Shown here: positions 1 to 11,600 of the stretch, piece by piece
Position numbering within the stretch: position 1 is the first letter of the stretch
Layout of the letters: every line of letters begins with the position of its first letter
NCBI GenBank assembly: GCA_963966185.1
Contig: CAWZYM010000283.1
Coordinates: 1,207,001 to 1,271,000 of the forward strand
Reading direction: 5' to 3'
Length of the DNA stretch: 64,000 bases
Source: Rhabditoides inermis
Lineage: Eukaryota; Nematoda; Chromadorea; Rhabditida; Rhabditidae
Notes under the pieces: generated by a model
Seen by the model: the letters and a program-made list of their open reading frames with translations, nothing else
What the model was told of the DNA's origin: nothing
Databases searched by the model: none
Made by a program: the position numbers and the translations under genes

Positions 1-3000
1 CAACAGAATATGAGCAATGCATGTAACGCACTTCACTGTCTTGCAGTAATCCTTGGCGGGGCACGTCTTGGAGACTATCTGAGAGTGTGACTTTCCGACG
101 CGTCTCCACTTCACAACGTGAGCTGTCGTTATCACGCTGATTGGGAGAATCACCTCCGTCTCATTCCCCGCTTCCAGACTGTGCAGGCAGTAGTGTTTCG
201 AACACACATCGTATCTGCCCGAAGGCATCTTGTCTCGAAGGGTCACACCCGTTTCCGTGCAAACGATTACTGTGTCGTTTCCGGATTCGGTCACGTGCCG
301 ATCATCTGTCTCGAACGGATCGTGAGATTTGATGTAATCAGTATGACTGTCCGCATCACCTCCTGGGCTGTCCACTACTCGATTGGAATCTTGCCAGCGG
401 ATCTCATTGCCATTCGTTGCCAGCCGGTTGCGCAATTGAGTGCCCCTCATTAATCCAGCGAGATATGCCCTTTGGCTTCTCAAGTCACCATCTAGCCACT
501 CGTCATTTGATGTTTCGTTGATCGGAGAGAGAGTGGTGACTGCTTTTGCCGGTGACTTCGTCGTGGATTGAATGTTTCCGATTCTCCTTGTTTCCGCACT
601 ACTCGCAGCCGTACTTGGCGGCTTTGTAGTTTGTGCGTGAGGAGAGAGAGAGAGGAGCGAGGTCATTGCGGTCGCGCGAGTCTTGGAGGAGTGCGGGGTC
701 GACTGCCCCGGTGGCAATGTTGTCTCCCACTTTCGCACTTCCTCGTTGTAGTCTCGCATTGCGTTCGCAGGGAAGAAGAGGGCGAACAATGACAAAACCG
801 TAATCAGCGCGGCCGCACGGTTGATTTTGACCGGCTTCTGTTTCGGCTTTGGCTGCGGTCTCTCGATCTCGTCCCGCCCTTCCTTCTGTCCCGTGACCAG
901 TGCCGTCGGCCACTCAAGGCGCGACGTGTTCTTATCCCTGACCATATTACCCACCATGTTTTCATCCACGGTGTTTACTTGAGCCGTGTTCACCGATACG
1001 AAGTTCACGTCACTGACTGTGTTTTGTCCGACAATCATTCGGCCAAAAATCGTTGAAATGACCATCGCACCCGAAGGCAACACCACGCGGCTCGCTGGGT
1101 CGACGACGTGCCAGAACACGTCTGCCCCGAGCAGGATGCCGGGCTTGCGCGCCTCCTCGTTGTTCGTCTCCATGCCCAACTTATTCAGTTCATTCAGGTC
1201 TTTTTTGTTGAGTTTAGAACTGCGCACAGGATTTGTGATTTTTTTCTTAGTGAGCAGTTTGCACTCCATTCTCTTTCCACTGGGGAGGAGGAATGTAGTC
1301 GGGCGCAGAGAGGATTCCTCCTTGACGGATACGCCGCCGAACACCGACAGGTGCAACGTCGTCTCCTCCAGCGAGGGTAGGCCGAGCTCGTTAGCAAGGC
1401 CCTCGTCAATGAAAGATCTCTCTGCTCCGCTGTCGAGCAGTACATCGACTGGCACCTCCTTTCCCAAGTGGGATAGAACACGGGCTCGCACGACCATCAG
1501 TCTGCCCGAGCCGCCTGCCACGTGATTGACAGCGAGCCTTTTCCAGAATGGCTTCTTCTTGTTCTGTTCATTGGAAGAGGTCTCATTGCTGCTGTCCTGG
1601 ATTTGGCTTTTCTGTTCCTTGTCACACATGGAGGTGTGATGCGAGCGACTGCAATGTCTGCACTTGGAAGACTTGCACTGTTTTGCCACATGCGAATCAG
1701 AGAGGCAGTTGAAACATAATCTCAGCTCAGCCACTCTTCTCCGGCGTTCCTCCGGAGTTCTGTACTTCTTGCACTCGCCGGACCAGTGGTTGCTCATTGA
1801 ACAGTATTTGCATGTCTTGTTGGCAGTGTTTGCGCTGGTAGTGAACACGACCGACTCGGTCTCGCGTTCTGCGGTCTTCCCTTCTGCCCTCTCAAACTCC
1901 TTTTCTTCCATTCTGTAGATGATCAATTCGATCTCTCTTAGGAGCTCGTCTACATCGTCCTTATCGAGCATATCGTCCACCAACTCCAGCTTGTCCCAGA
2001 CAATGTCTGGGAATTTCCTTTTGATGGTTGTAAATAGGAAGGGGTTCTGGGTGGGTGCGAACTCGGCGAGTGACGCCACGAGCGCCACGAGCTCGTCGTG
2101 CATTGCACGCAGATCAGCCGGTTTTTTTGAAGTCACTGGCTTCAGACTGGTTATCTTATCATGATAGATCTGACGCTGCCGTTCAGGCCTTGCGTACGTT
2201 CTCTGCAGGTGGGAAACGGCGTCGTGGTATCTCTCGCCCGATGCGGGGAAACGGCGGATGGCTGCGAGAGCAGGCCCGGAAAGACTAGATGTCAGAGCCG
2301 TCATCTTGACGACAGACTCGCCCTCACGGCGGTGTACCAACTCGTTGAACACTGCCCAAAATCTTGCCCACTCGCTGTAATCCCCCGAAAACACGGGAAT
2401 TTCCAGCTTTTGAGACTTGGCCAGGACCACCGCCAGATCGAGCGCGCGCGGGGCGACGGCATTGTCTGTCCTCCTCGGAGGGCGGACAGGCGTGGTCTCT
2501 GCTGCCGCTGGCGCGATCGCGGGTGCGACGCGCATTGCGGCTGTCGCCGATGCCATCTGCTCCCTGGCAGTGACTGACCTGCGAACCGCTCGCTTTACGG
2601 TGGCCGGCGTGTGTATTGTGGTCTCGTCAGATTCATCTGCACCCGTGCCCTCACTCTCTTCACTGGCGTCGGTGAAGAGGCTCTCTTCCAACACCAGACC
2701 CTCGAGGAATTTCGGGTGTTCGACTGCGGTGGCAGAGGGATCGAGCACCGTGACTATGTTGTTCAGTTCATCGATTCGCCTTCTCATCCTTGCCACCACA
2801 TTGGTCGCGGAGTTGATCATGCGCATGGCCGAGTCTTTGATTGCGATGAACTCGTGTCGGCATGCGTTCTTCTCTTTTGCTGGCTTCGCAGAGAACAGCG
2901 TGTCTGTGCCATTCACATAGTCACACGCTTCTCGGCACTGCGCCTCCAGTGCCACAGTCGCCATCACAATCTCGGTCAACTTTTCCTTCATCTTCTTGAG

Positions 3001-3126
3001 GCTAGGCAAGGGAGTCTGCTTTCCGTACTTCTTCTCTAGTTTCACAATGTTTGCCTCCACCTTGCTGATCTTTCGCTTTGTTGCGAGACAGCCGACCGTA
3101 AAGGCCGGCGGGGGCACAGCTGCCAT
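1..3126 (-). CDS. Gag-protease-Env-like polyprotein, partial (3' end outside window)
   Basis: Translating the minus strand from the ATG at 3126 gives 1042 sense codons to the window edge without a stop. The first ~450 residues are a Gag-like helical and linker region. Three zinc knuckles follow at about 1630-1800 (CX2CX4HX4C twice, then CX2CX3HX4C). Next comes the aspartic protease with a VLLDSGAERSFID active-site motif (about 1400-1440) and a downstream ILLGAD motif (about 1130-1140). Reverse transcriptase and RNase H motifs are absent. About 60 codons later, a short stretch vaguely like a BEL integrase C-terminus leads into a hydrophobic signal-peptide-like segment (about 770-825). A Ser/Thr-rich region with N-glycosylation sequons and a cysteine cluster then runs to position 1, resembling the N-terminal part of a retroelement envelope glycoprotein. 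The frame is intact, so this looks like a non-autonomous internal-deletion derivative. Mobile-element call is secure; the Env assignment is inference. Confidence 0.8.
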   Translation of the reverse strand, partial: MAAVPPPAFTVGCLATKRKISKVEANIVKLEKKYGKQTPLPSLKKMKEKLTEIVMATVALEAQCREACDYVNGTDTLFSAKPAKEKNACRHEFIAIKDSAMRMINSATNVVARMRRRIDELNNIVTVLDPSATAVEHPKFLEGLVLEESLFTDASEESEGTGADESDETTIHTPATVKRAVRRSVTAREQMASATAAMRVAPAIAPAAAETTPVRPPRRTDNAVAPRALDLAVVLAKSQKLEIPVFSGDYSEWARFWAVFNELVHRREGESVVKMTALTSSLSGPALAAIRRFPASGERYHDAVSHLQRTYARPERQRQIYHDKITSLKPVTSKKPADLRAMHDELVALVASLAEFAPTQNPFLFTTIKRKFPDIVWDKLELVDDMLDKDDVDELLREIELIIYRMEEKEFERAEGKTAERETESVVFTTSANTANKTCKYCSMSNHWSGECKKYRTPEERRRRVAELRLCFNCLSDSHVAKQCKSSKCRHCSRSHHTSMCDKEQKSQIQDSSNETSSNEQNKKKPFWKRLAVNHVAGGSGRLMVVRARVLSHLGKEVPVDVLLDSGAERSFIDEGLANELGLPSLEETTLHLSVFGGVSVKEESSLRPTTFLLPSGKRMECKLLTKKKITNPVRSSKLNKKDLNELNKLGMETNNEEARKPGILLGADVFWHVVDPASRVVLPSGAMVISTIFGRMIVGQNTVSDVNFVSVNTAQVNTVDENMVGNMVRDKNTSRLEWPTALVTGQKEGRDEIERPQPKPKQKPVKINRAAALITVLSLFALFFPANAMRDYNEEVRKWETTLPPGQSTPHSSKTRATAMTSLLSLSPHAQTTKPPSTAASSAETRRIGNIQSTTKSPAKAVTTLSPINETSNDEWLDGDLRSQRAYLAGLMRGTQLRNRLATNGNEIRWQDSNRVVDSPGGDADSHTDYIKSHDPFETDDRHVTESGNDTVIVCTETGVTLRDKMPSGRYDVCSKHYCLHSLEAGNETEVILPISVITTAHVVKWRRVGKSHSQIVSKTCPAKDYCKTVKCVTCIAHILL

Positions 3127-3249
3127 GTTGATGTCTGCGCTCTCTCACTCTTTCTGTTTCGCTATCTCCTCAGCAATCAGGCGATGACCGAGTCACAAAG
3201 AGGCGTGCGAAAAAACTCGTTAAGACAAACAATAGTTCTCTTTTGTTTC

Positions 3250-3690
3250 CACAGTCAGCCTTTGCAGGCGAGTGGCTACAGTTGGCTGAAGTTGCGAGCC
3301 TCTTCCACAGTCAGCCTTTGCAGGCGAGTGGCTACAGTTGGCTCAAGTTGCGAGTCTTCTTCCACAGTCAGCCTTTGCAGGCGAGTGGCTACAGTTGACT
3401 CAAGATGCGAGCCTCTTCCACAGTCAGCCTTTGCAGGCGAGTGGCTACAGTTGGCTCAAGTTGCGAGTCTTCTTCCACAGTCAGCCTTTGCAGGCGAGTG
3501 GCTACAGTTGACTCAAGTTGCAAGCCTCTTCCACAGTCAGCCTTTGCAGGCGAGTGGCTACAGTTGGCTGAAGATGCGAGCCTCTTCCACAGTCAGCCTT
3601 TGCAGGCGAGTGGCTACAGTTGGCTCGAGTTGCGAGTCTTCTTCCACAGTCAGCCTTTGCAGGCGAGTGGCTACAGTTGACTCGAGTTGT
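3250..3690. repeat. Tandem repeat, 56/57-bp unit, 8 copies
   Basis: The core CAGTCAGCCTTTGCAGGCGA recurs at 3252, 3308, 3365, 3421, 3478, 3534, 3590 and 3647. Spacing is 56 or 57 bp, and the two unit types mostly alternate (TCTTCCAC against CTTCTTCCAC spacers), giving a 113-bp dimer period. The array sits 124 bp upstream of the gag ATG on the element's own strand. Open frames through it in several phases are repeat artefacts. Confidence 0.95.
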
Positions 3691-5340
3691 ACCGAATAGT
3701 TTGTCCAATCGTTATGTCTACCAAAGATTTTTCCTACTTCGTGGTGGAACGAAAGAGGAAAGAAAACAACAGGGTACGAATCTCCGGACTCACAGTCTCC
3801 TTTTTTGCTACGCGGGACGGAAGACGCTTCGTAGATCTCACGGAAGTCACTTCTCGTTCGGCGGTTGCAGGTGTGCTCGGAGCTGTGCGCGCGGCGGTCG
3901 GCTAGCTTGTTACAATGACCCTCTCTAGCCGTGCCAACCCCGCAGCCTCGCCTTATCATAAATCTTGCGCGCCCGCTGCCTGTCAGGCAGTCGGGTCGTA
4001 AGGCCTGACCCTGTGTTGCGCCACCGTGTGTTGCGCCATCCGGTCAGCGATCGCACAGTGCAAATACCGACTATCAGGCGACGCATGCCGCCAGAGATGC
4101 AGAATGTGATACTGCAACCCTGGGATACAGTAATCCGCGCGCGTGTACTCAGCGTGAAACAAAGCTGAAATGCGGATGATAGTAGTCTAGTGCGGTAGTT
4201 ACCAGCAACGACGCTCCTCGGTCGTCCGGTGACTCGGCGTGCCACTCGCCGACGTCATCTACCTGTGGGGTACGGCTCGAACCGGCCGGTTCCGGCCCTC
4301 ACCTACCCCGACCCCTAGCCGTGCGTTCTGCAAAGTGCACGGTGTGTCTGTGCTGTGCCAGACGGGTCAGTGTGTGTGTGTGTTAGACTAGCTAGTTTAG
4401 TTGCACACTTCCGATGTGTGCTCCTCTCTCGTATCCTCGTGCGTGATCACTGTGCAGGTGCAGCAGTGCTTGTTGTGAGTGTGCGTGACACTCCCCTCGG
4501 GGCATGACCACTCCCAATCAGTGGTTTGACCCCAGCCGGCGTTGCGGCGGCAGTGCGAGATCGGTGATCAAGTCGGCCGCTCGACACGTGCCTGTGCATG
4601 TGAACATGCGTGTGAATGTGGTGATTTCAAATTCAAGCGGTGCTGCGATTCAAGAACTTTAGGTGCGCGAGAGTGATGATACAACCGAGCCGCGACAAAA
4701 TGAAATCAGAACATACACGAGTGACGTCAAAAGAACCGCAAAATTGTACGCAGAGGAAGATTCACCCGTCGGTGAAACGAGAGTTAGACATACTATCACT
4801 GTATCAAATCAATATTAGAATACTGCGATCGCACAATATTCGATAACGGCACACGCGCTGTTGAGGAAAGATCAAAAGACGCTAAAGAGCGACAAGTGAA
4901 GTGTAGAATGCTCATCGGGAGCAACGCGGAATAGCGACCAGAAAGAATGGAATTTGGCCGATGCACCATGTGCGGCACCAAGATTGGAACCATGTGCTAT
5001 CCGGCGGTTCAGTGGATTTATAACACAACACTTGATGATCCTATTTCCTACCAGTCCACCCTGGTTGGCACTATAGCGAGAGACGCCCATGAATGCCACA
5101 ACAGCCTAATCCCCCACTCTCTCACCCCCTTACCCCCAATAACCACTACTTAGATGGAACCACATCCCCAAAATGTCCACACTACTCAAATACGCGAAAC
5201 ACGAACATGAGCACTATCATATTTATTGGTGGGTGGAAGGCGAGAGAGAAGAGCCAGAGGTCACTCTGCTCCGTGGAGGAACGGGGAACGACTCTTCTGT
5301 CCAGTTAGTGGCGGGGGCGGGGCCGCGCGCCATCGCGGTT
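3691..5340. other. Intergenic, no supported gene
   Basis: No exon pair with compatible phase and splice sites was found. The stretch at 3900-4560 is G/C-rich with short direct echoes such as CTAGCCGTGC at about 3926 and 4315, and could contain a 5' LTR of the retroelement. The short frame at 4947-5153 encodes a few cysteines (CTMCGTKIGTMC) but has no homology I recognise. Confidence 0.5.
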
Positions 5341-5344
5341 CCAA

Positions 5345-5510
5345 TGACCGCGACAGTACCCGTGCCGCCTACAGTACACCTTTTTAAAACACCTTACCTT
5401 GTTCCGCCTAGTGTACACTTTTATAAGATACTGTACCCGTACCGCCTACAGTACACCTTCTTTAAAATACCGTACCCCGTACCGCCTACAGTATACCTGT
5501 CCGACGTATC
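5345..5510. repeat. Degenerate ~45-bp tandem repeat, 4 units
   Basis: The unit CCGTACCGCCTACAGTACAC followed by a T/A-rich TTTTTAAAATAC block recurs four times with substitutions. It overlaps the predicted 3' end of the small secreted-protein gene at 5446-5891. Confidence 0.8.
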
Positions 5511-5891
5511 CGGGATTGATGCGGGCGCAGTGCCGTTTGTTCTGCACCGGGTTGCCGCTGAACGGGTAGTCGCGGTCGCAGTGCTGCTTATTCTCGTTGA
5601 ACGTGCCCGGAGCGGAGTACCTGGAAGAGATGGGTGAACGGAACCTTTGACAGTGGCAGCATTGTAGACAGTCTCACCTCTCGGCGGTGGCGCACTGTGT
5701 GGACAGGTCCCCGGTGAGCAAGCCGTTGAACGACGCGGCTGCAAGGTGGATTAGAAGGAGAACAATACAAATACGAGAAGGAACAACGAGAGAGAGAGAG
5801 GACAGCACAGTGGTTGACACTCACACGATAGCGACGCGAGTGATAGGAGAATAGAGATGGAGACCGCTAAGGTCCCAGAGCGGCTGACCAT
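5446..5891 (-). CDS. Small secreted protein, unknown family, 3 exons
   Basis: Not recognised. Exon 1 (5825-5891) encodes Met plus a hydrophobic signal peptide (core LAVSISILLSLASLS). Exon 2 (5678-5738) and exon 3 (5497-5620, possibly running to the stop at 5446) follow. Phases match: the first two exons give 128 nt, exon 3 adds 124, and the junctions use GTGAGT/TTGCAG and GTGAGA/TTCCAG. The mature part has three cysteines spaced about 19 and 16 residues, with an aromatic-rich CDRDYPF motif. After a Gln codon a possible donor (GTATAC) occurs. Without splicing the frame continues about 16 codons into the 45-bp repeat and stops, for a protein of about 100 residues. The signal peptide joined in phase makes a real gene likely; the C-terminus is uncertain. 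Confidence 0.55.
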
Positions 5892-6063
5892 GGGAAGTGG
5901 AGGAGAAGAAATGATGAGTGGAGGGGGATTTGGAACGTGATAGAATGCGAGACAGACAGATTGACAGGTCAGACATATTCAAATTAGCGAGATTCGCACA
6001 AGAAATTATGAATGATATGTAAACATGTAGTTTCTCTGAGAAAATCTCATTGAGGCGATGCGT

Positions 6064-7615
6064 TCAGAATGTCTTGAAGTATTGTGACAGGGTGGAGTAG
6101 GCACGGCTGAAGAGGCTGGAGAATCTATCGTAGATCCGACCGCGAATCTGCTCGATGACGGTTTTCTTAAACGGATGCTGCTGACAGTACTGAAAATGTG
6201 AATGTTTTTTTTTCTTTTCATATCTTTCCATTGTTATTTTATTGGTTTATTTCTGACCTCTTCGATACTCGGCGCCGGCTTCATCTTGAGGGCTATTTGT
6301 TCAATCATCTCGATTGGACACAAGTTGTCTCCAAGGATCACCAGCGCGCATTCGGGGATCTAGAATAGTTTTTAGGACTACATACATACTACAATCGGAA
6401 AGTAAGTTGACCTGTACTTTTCTTTAGGATAACGATAAGATAATACATCGACCTTCGTTTTTCCAGGATTATGATACCAGATTACTTTGATAGGTAAGAT
6501 AATCTGTAGTGCTCTCACATGTTTGGTGAACGGCTCGAACTCTGCTGTCTCGTTGGCGCGGTACATGAACTGAAAGTGTGACACATGCACTTTTGGATCA
6601 GAACTTCTTAGCGGAAAACACATATACTTCATGTTACCTCCCACACCGACGTTTCGGATATATAGCTTTGACTGTGTATATGATGCACTTGTAAGAGTCA
6701 AGCAGGAGAGAACGAGTTTTTCTCTATGAGCTGTTCCGCGCGACTCAACCTGACATACGAGGCGTTCTTGACGTCTGTGAATGTCTCCACTAGTAGGAAC
6801 CACAACGTGAGTTGCAGAGAGCCCGGCGAAATCATGTAACATTTTCTCACTGGACACATGACGTGCTCTAATTAGCATAGAACGATTCGCCATTTCGCGC
6901 TGATTCTAACGGTATCTTATTTATGGGATCATGTACCCTGTAAAGTAGTTAAAATCGGTAAAAAGTGATACGATGACGTCATATTTCTTTGATCTAGCCG
7001 CCATCGCTCAAAGTGAGTATCGAAAAATGCCAACATAAGAGACGTATTTCAACGAGTACGTATTGATTACAGTCCAACAAAACCTAGTGGTACTAATATA
7101 AACGAATATGTTCATTATTTAACTATCGATGACGTCATCAGTGCTTTGATCTAGCCGCCCTCTGTCGCACTTTCCCCAAATATTTGAAAATCTCATTGTG
7201 GTCCCTACTCCACTAGCACGCATGCCGAGTAGGCGGGGAATCCGCCGGTAACCACTGCCTGCTTGGCGCTCAGAGAATACAGAAGAGCCGTGAGCGTCGT
7301 GTCGTGCTGCAACGTAGATTTCAGATCAAGCAAGGGTTTTTGTTGTGAGCTCATTTGCTACATATGTTTATTGGGTATCACTAGTGAACAACACAATAAC
7401 ATGATCGACTCTGAACATCACGTAAACATCCGCCGTGGCGGCAGGCTGAACAACTATAACAAAAAAAACTGCCAAGCCATACAAGACAGATACGCAGCTG
7501 AATGTCATTCACACACCTGACACGGACAGCCCACGCACTTGTGTTTGCAGATTTTGATGTGATTAAAGAAGAACTCCGGGGAAAAGTAGAGTGCCGGGAG
7601 ATCAGGGGAAATCAT
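6064..7615 (-). CDS. Histidine acid phosphatase, C-terminal part (5' end missing or unresolved)
   Basis: This encodes the C-terminal half of a branch-2 histidine phosphatase, an extracellular or lysosomal phosphomonoesterase. Exons seen: 7517-7615 (SPEFFFNHIK), 7209-7306 starting HDTTLTALLYSL, a poorly resolved exon near 6742-6795, 6519-6569 (FMYRANETAEFEP), 6258-6359 (C-X9-C with PIEM, matching the family's C-CPL-F block) and 6064-6189 with the stop. HDTT holds the conserved catalytic His-Asp of the family. The N-terminal RHGxRxP nucleophile motif was not found up to 8.7 kb, so the gene may be 5'-truncated, use distant exons or be a pseudogene. The exon join after HDTT is ambiguous: the frame reads into a stop unless the GTAGGG donor is used. 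Family call is good; integrity is unproven. Confidence 0.6.
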
Positions 7616-7619
7616 AGGT

Positions 7620-8680
7620 TGTGATTCCGATTCGGATAGTCAAAGTTTTGATAAAAAAAAAACAAAAAATTGCATATTGAATTATTCAGTCCGTTTTCTT
7701 TTTGGCAATAATATGCAAACGGGGGCGGGGCCTGATACCCACGCCCACTTTTGCATTGTGCAATCAGCCGATCAGCTGTTTGTTTGTTTTTGATGATTTA
7801 GTTGATTTTTTGTCGTTTTATTGGTTTTTTTTGTATTAAATCCATGCATCAAGTGTATATGTAACTATATGTGGTTTTATAAACAAATGTTCATCACACA
7901 AATAATTTTTTAGGAGTTATTCTGTTTCGAAATGTCTCGATTTTTTTCGATTTTTGTTTCGCGTCCTTAGTTTCGTTGCTTTTTCATGTATGTTATGTTT
8001 TCTGCAATATGTGTCTTGAGTATCAACGCATGGAAATGTATTGACGACGTGTGTTTAGGTGATGCGCGTTGCGTTGCTGCACGTCATGTTCAGCGCGGCG
8101 CGGGCGGAGAAGCACTGAACGGGGCGCTCCCTCTGCAATCGATTCGTGCCCGTACAAGTCAGGACACTTATTCGCTGATAAAATAAAGCCATAATTGTAA
8201 GCTGAATCACCTTCATCGTATTACAAGTTTTCGTCAATAACTGTTCAAGAATAGTATGTCGTTTCTGAAACGTTTGCAACGCTTCATAGTGATTAGCTTG
8301 TTTTGTAGCGTTTTATAAATACATTATCATGTTGTCTTGTAGGATGAAGTGGATGAGGCGAGCATGACATGCAGAACGGCCGTGGGAAGGAAGAGAGGAG
8401 ACGGCGAGGCGAGGAAGCGCGCATGGAAATAAAGATGGACAAGGAGATGTGAGGTGAGTGTTTTTAGTCTTACATAATACAATTGAGTTATCGTTACCTG
8501 GTTAATGACTTCACAGTTTGTCGAATCACCTAACAAGTCATATTTGCCCGTTGTTGTCGTCGGTGGTGTTGATGCAGTGCGTTGCAGATCTCGACGGACC
8601 TCAGTTCGACGCGGACGCAGAATGAAGGAAGAAAGAAAAGTGAGAGGGAAGAGAAGAAACAGAAGGCACACTAAAGTTTT
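7620..8680. other. Intergenic, A/T-rich, no supported gene
   Basis: Mostly A/T-rich with oligo-T and oligo-A tracts. A minus-strand segment at 8060-8140 has an acceptor-like ATTGCAG and about 25 cysteine-containing codons. It could be a lost upstream phosphatase exon, but I could not join it in phase. Confidence 0.4.
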
Positions 8681-11600
8681 CAATAGAGAATAGAGAGAGG
8701 GATATGATCAGTTTATACAGTGTAAGCATGTATTATGTATGTAGTATCACAGTTATCATGGAATGGTGCGTGTCATGTCTACTGCTCATCGGGGACGCAC
8801 ATGGGGATGTGGGGGCAGGGCGCGCGGATACAGCGAACAGACATGGCCAGGCAGGGAGATCCCGCAGAGCACTCGTGGTCCATACACATTCAAGGGACCA
8901 TTCAATAGAGAGAGGAATATGGACAGTTTATACAGTAAGCATGTATTATGTAGTATCACCGCTATCGTGGAATGGTGCGTGTCATGTCTACTGCTCATCG
9001 GGGACGCACATGGGGATGTGGGGGCAGGGCGCGCGGGTACAGCGCACAGACATGGCCAGGCAGTGAGAGCCCGTAGAGCACTCGTGGTCCATACACATTC
9101 AAAGGACCATTCAATAGAGAGAGGAATATGAACAGTTTATACAGTGTAAGCATGTATTATGTAATTTCACAGTTATCATGGAATGGTGCGTGTCATGTCT
9201 ACTTCTCATCGGGGACGCACATGGGGATGTGGGGGCAGGGCGCGCGGATATAGCGCACAGACATGGCCAGGCAGTGAGATCCCGCAGAGCACTCGTGGTC
9301 CATACACATTCAAGGGACCATTCAATAGAGAGAGGAATATGGACAGTTTATACAGTAAGCATGTATTATGTAGTATCACATTTATCATGGAATGGTGCGT
9401 GTCATGTCTACTGCTCATCGGGGACGCACATAGGGATGTGGGGGCAGGGCGCGCGGATACTGCGCACAGACATGGCCAGGCAGTGAGATCCCGCAGAGCA
9501 CTCGTGGTCCATACACATTCAAGGGACCATTCAATAGAGAGAGGAATATGGACAGTTTATACAGTAAGCATGTATTATGTAGTATCACAGTTATCATGGA
9601 ATGGTGCGTGTCATGTCTACTGCTCATCGGGGACGCACATGGGGATGTGGGGGCAGGGCGCGCGGATACAGCGCACAGACATGGCCAGACAGTGAGATCC
9701 CGCAGAGCACTCGTGGTCCATACACATGCAAGGGACCATTCAATAGAGAGAGGAATATGGACAGTTTATACAGTAAGCATGTATTATGTAGTATCACAGT
9801 TATCATGGAATGGTGCGTGTCATGTCTACTGCTCATCGGGAACGCACATGGGGATGTGGGGGCAGGGCGCGCGGATACAGCGCACAGACATGGCCAGGCA
9901 GTGAGAGCCCGTAGAGCACTCGTGGTCCATACACATTTAAGGGACCATTTATTAGAGAATGAAATATGAACAGTTTATACAGTGTGAGAAAGTATTATGT
10001 AGTATCACAGTTATCATGGAATGGTGCGTGTCATGTCTACTGCTCATCGGGGACGCACATGGGGATGTGGGGGCAGGGCGCGCAGATACAGCGAACAGAC
10101 ATGGCCAGGCAGTGAGATCCCGCAGAGCACTCGTGGTCCATACACATTCAAGGGACCATTCAATAGAGAGAGGAATATGGACAGTTTATACAGTAAGCAT
10201 GTATTATGTAGTATCACATTTATCATGGAATGGTGCGTGTCATGTCTACTGCTCATCGGGGACGCACATGGGGATGTGGGGGCAGGGCGCGCGGATATAG
10301 CGCACAGACATGGCCAGGCAGTGAGATCCCGCAGAGCACTCGTGGTCCATACACATTCAAGGGACCATTCAATAGAGAGAGGAATATGGACAGTTTATAC
10401 AGTAAGCATGTATTATGTAGTATCACAGTTATCATGGAATGGTGCGTGTCATGTCTACTGCTCATCGGGGACGCACATGGGGATGTGGGGGCAGGGCGTG
10501 CGGATACAGCGCACAGACATGGCCAGGCAGTGAGATCCCGCAGAGCACTCTTGGTCCATACACATTCAAGGGACCATTCAATAGAGAGAGGAATATGGAC
10601 AGTTTATACAGTAAGCATGTATTATGTAGTATCACAGTTATCATGGAATGGTGCGTGTCATGTCTACTGCTCATCGGGGACGCACATGGGGATGTGGGGG
10701 CAGGGCGCGCGGATACAGCGCACAGACGTGGCCAGGCAGTGAGATCCCGCAGAGCACTCGTGGTCCATACACATTCAAGGGACCATTCAATAGAGAGAGG
10801 AATATGGACAGTTTATACAGTAAGCATGTATTATGTAGTATCACAGTTATCATGGAATGGTGCGTGTCATGTCTACTGCTCATCGGGGACGCACATGGGG
10901 ATGTGGGCGCAGGGCGCGCGGATACAGCGCACAGACATGGCCAGGCAGTGAGATCCCGCCGAGCACTCGTGGTCCATACACATTCAAGGGACCATTCAAT
11001 AGAGAGAGGAATATGGACAGTTTATACAGTAAGCATGTATTATGTAGTATCACAGTTATCATGGAATGGTGCGTGTCATGTCTACTGCTCATCGGGAACG
11101 CACATGGGGATGTGGGGGCAGGGCGCGCGGATACAGCGCACAGACATGGCCAGGCAGTGAGAGCCCGCAGAGCACTCGTGGTCCATACACAGTCAAGGGA
11201 CCATTCAATAGAGAATAGAGAGTAGGATATGAACAGTTTGTACAGTGTAAGCATGTATTATGCAGTATCACAGATATCATGGAATGGTGCGTGTCATGTC
11301 TACTGCTCATCGGGGACGCACATGAGGATGTGGGGGCAGGGCGCGCGGATACAGCGCACAGACATGGCCAGGCAGTGAGAGCCCGCAGAGCACTCGTGGT
11401 CCATACACATTCAAGGGACCATTCAATAGAGAGAGGACTATGAACAGTATATACAATGTAAGCATGTACTATGCAGTATCACAGATATCATGGAATGGTG
11501 CGTGTCATGTCTACTGCTCATCGGGGACGCACATGGGGATGTGGGGGCAAGGCGCGCGGATACAGCGCACAGACATGGCCAGGCAGTGAGAGCCCGCAGA

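Larger units (their letters stand above)
1..3690 (-). mobile_element. BEL/Pao-type retroelement, left part cut by window edge
   Basis: The minus strand carries Gag zinc knuckles, a retropepsin-like site and an envelope-like region in one continuous frame, the domain set of Env-bearing BEL/Pao elements of nematodes. A 56/57-bp tandem array lies directly upstream of the gag start (3250-3690), probably in the 5' leader or LTR. I could not delimit the LTRs: the 3' LTR would lie outside the window, and no clear primer-binding site is visible between 3126 and about 5000. BEL/Pao assignment is firm from protease and knuckle spacing; element boundaries are not. Confidence 0.8.

Noticed and set aside
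2055..2920. Plus-strand open frames over the retroelement
   Set aside because: The minus strand carries one continuous frame with zinc knuckles and protease; the plus-strand frames have no recognisable content.
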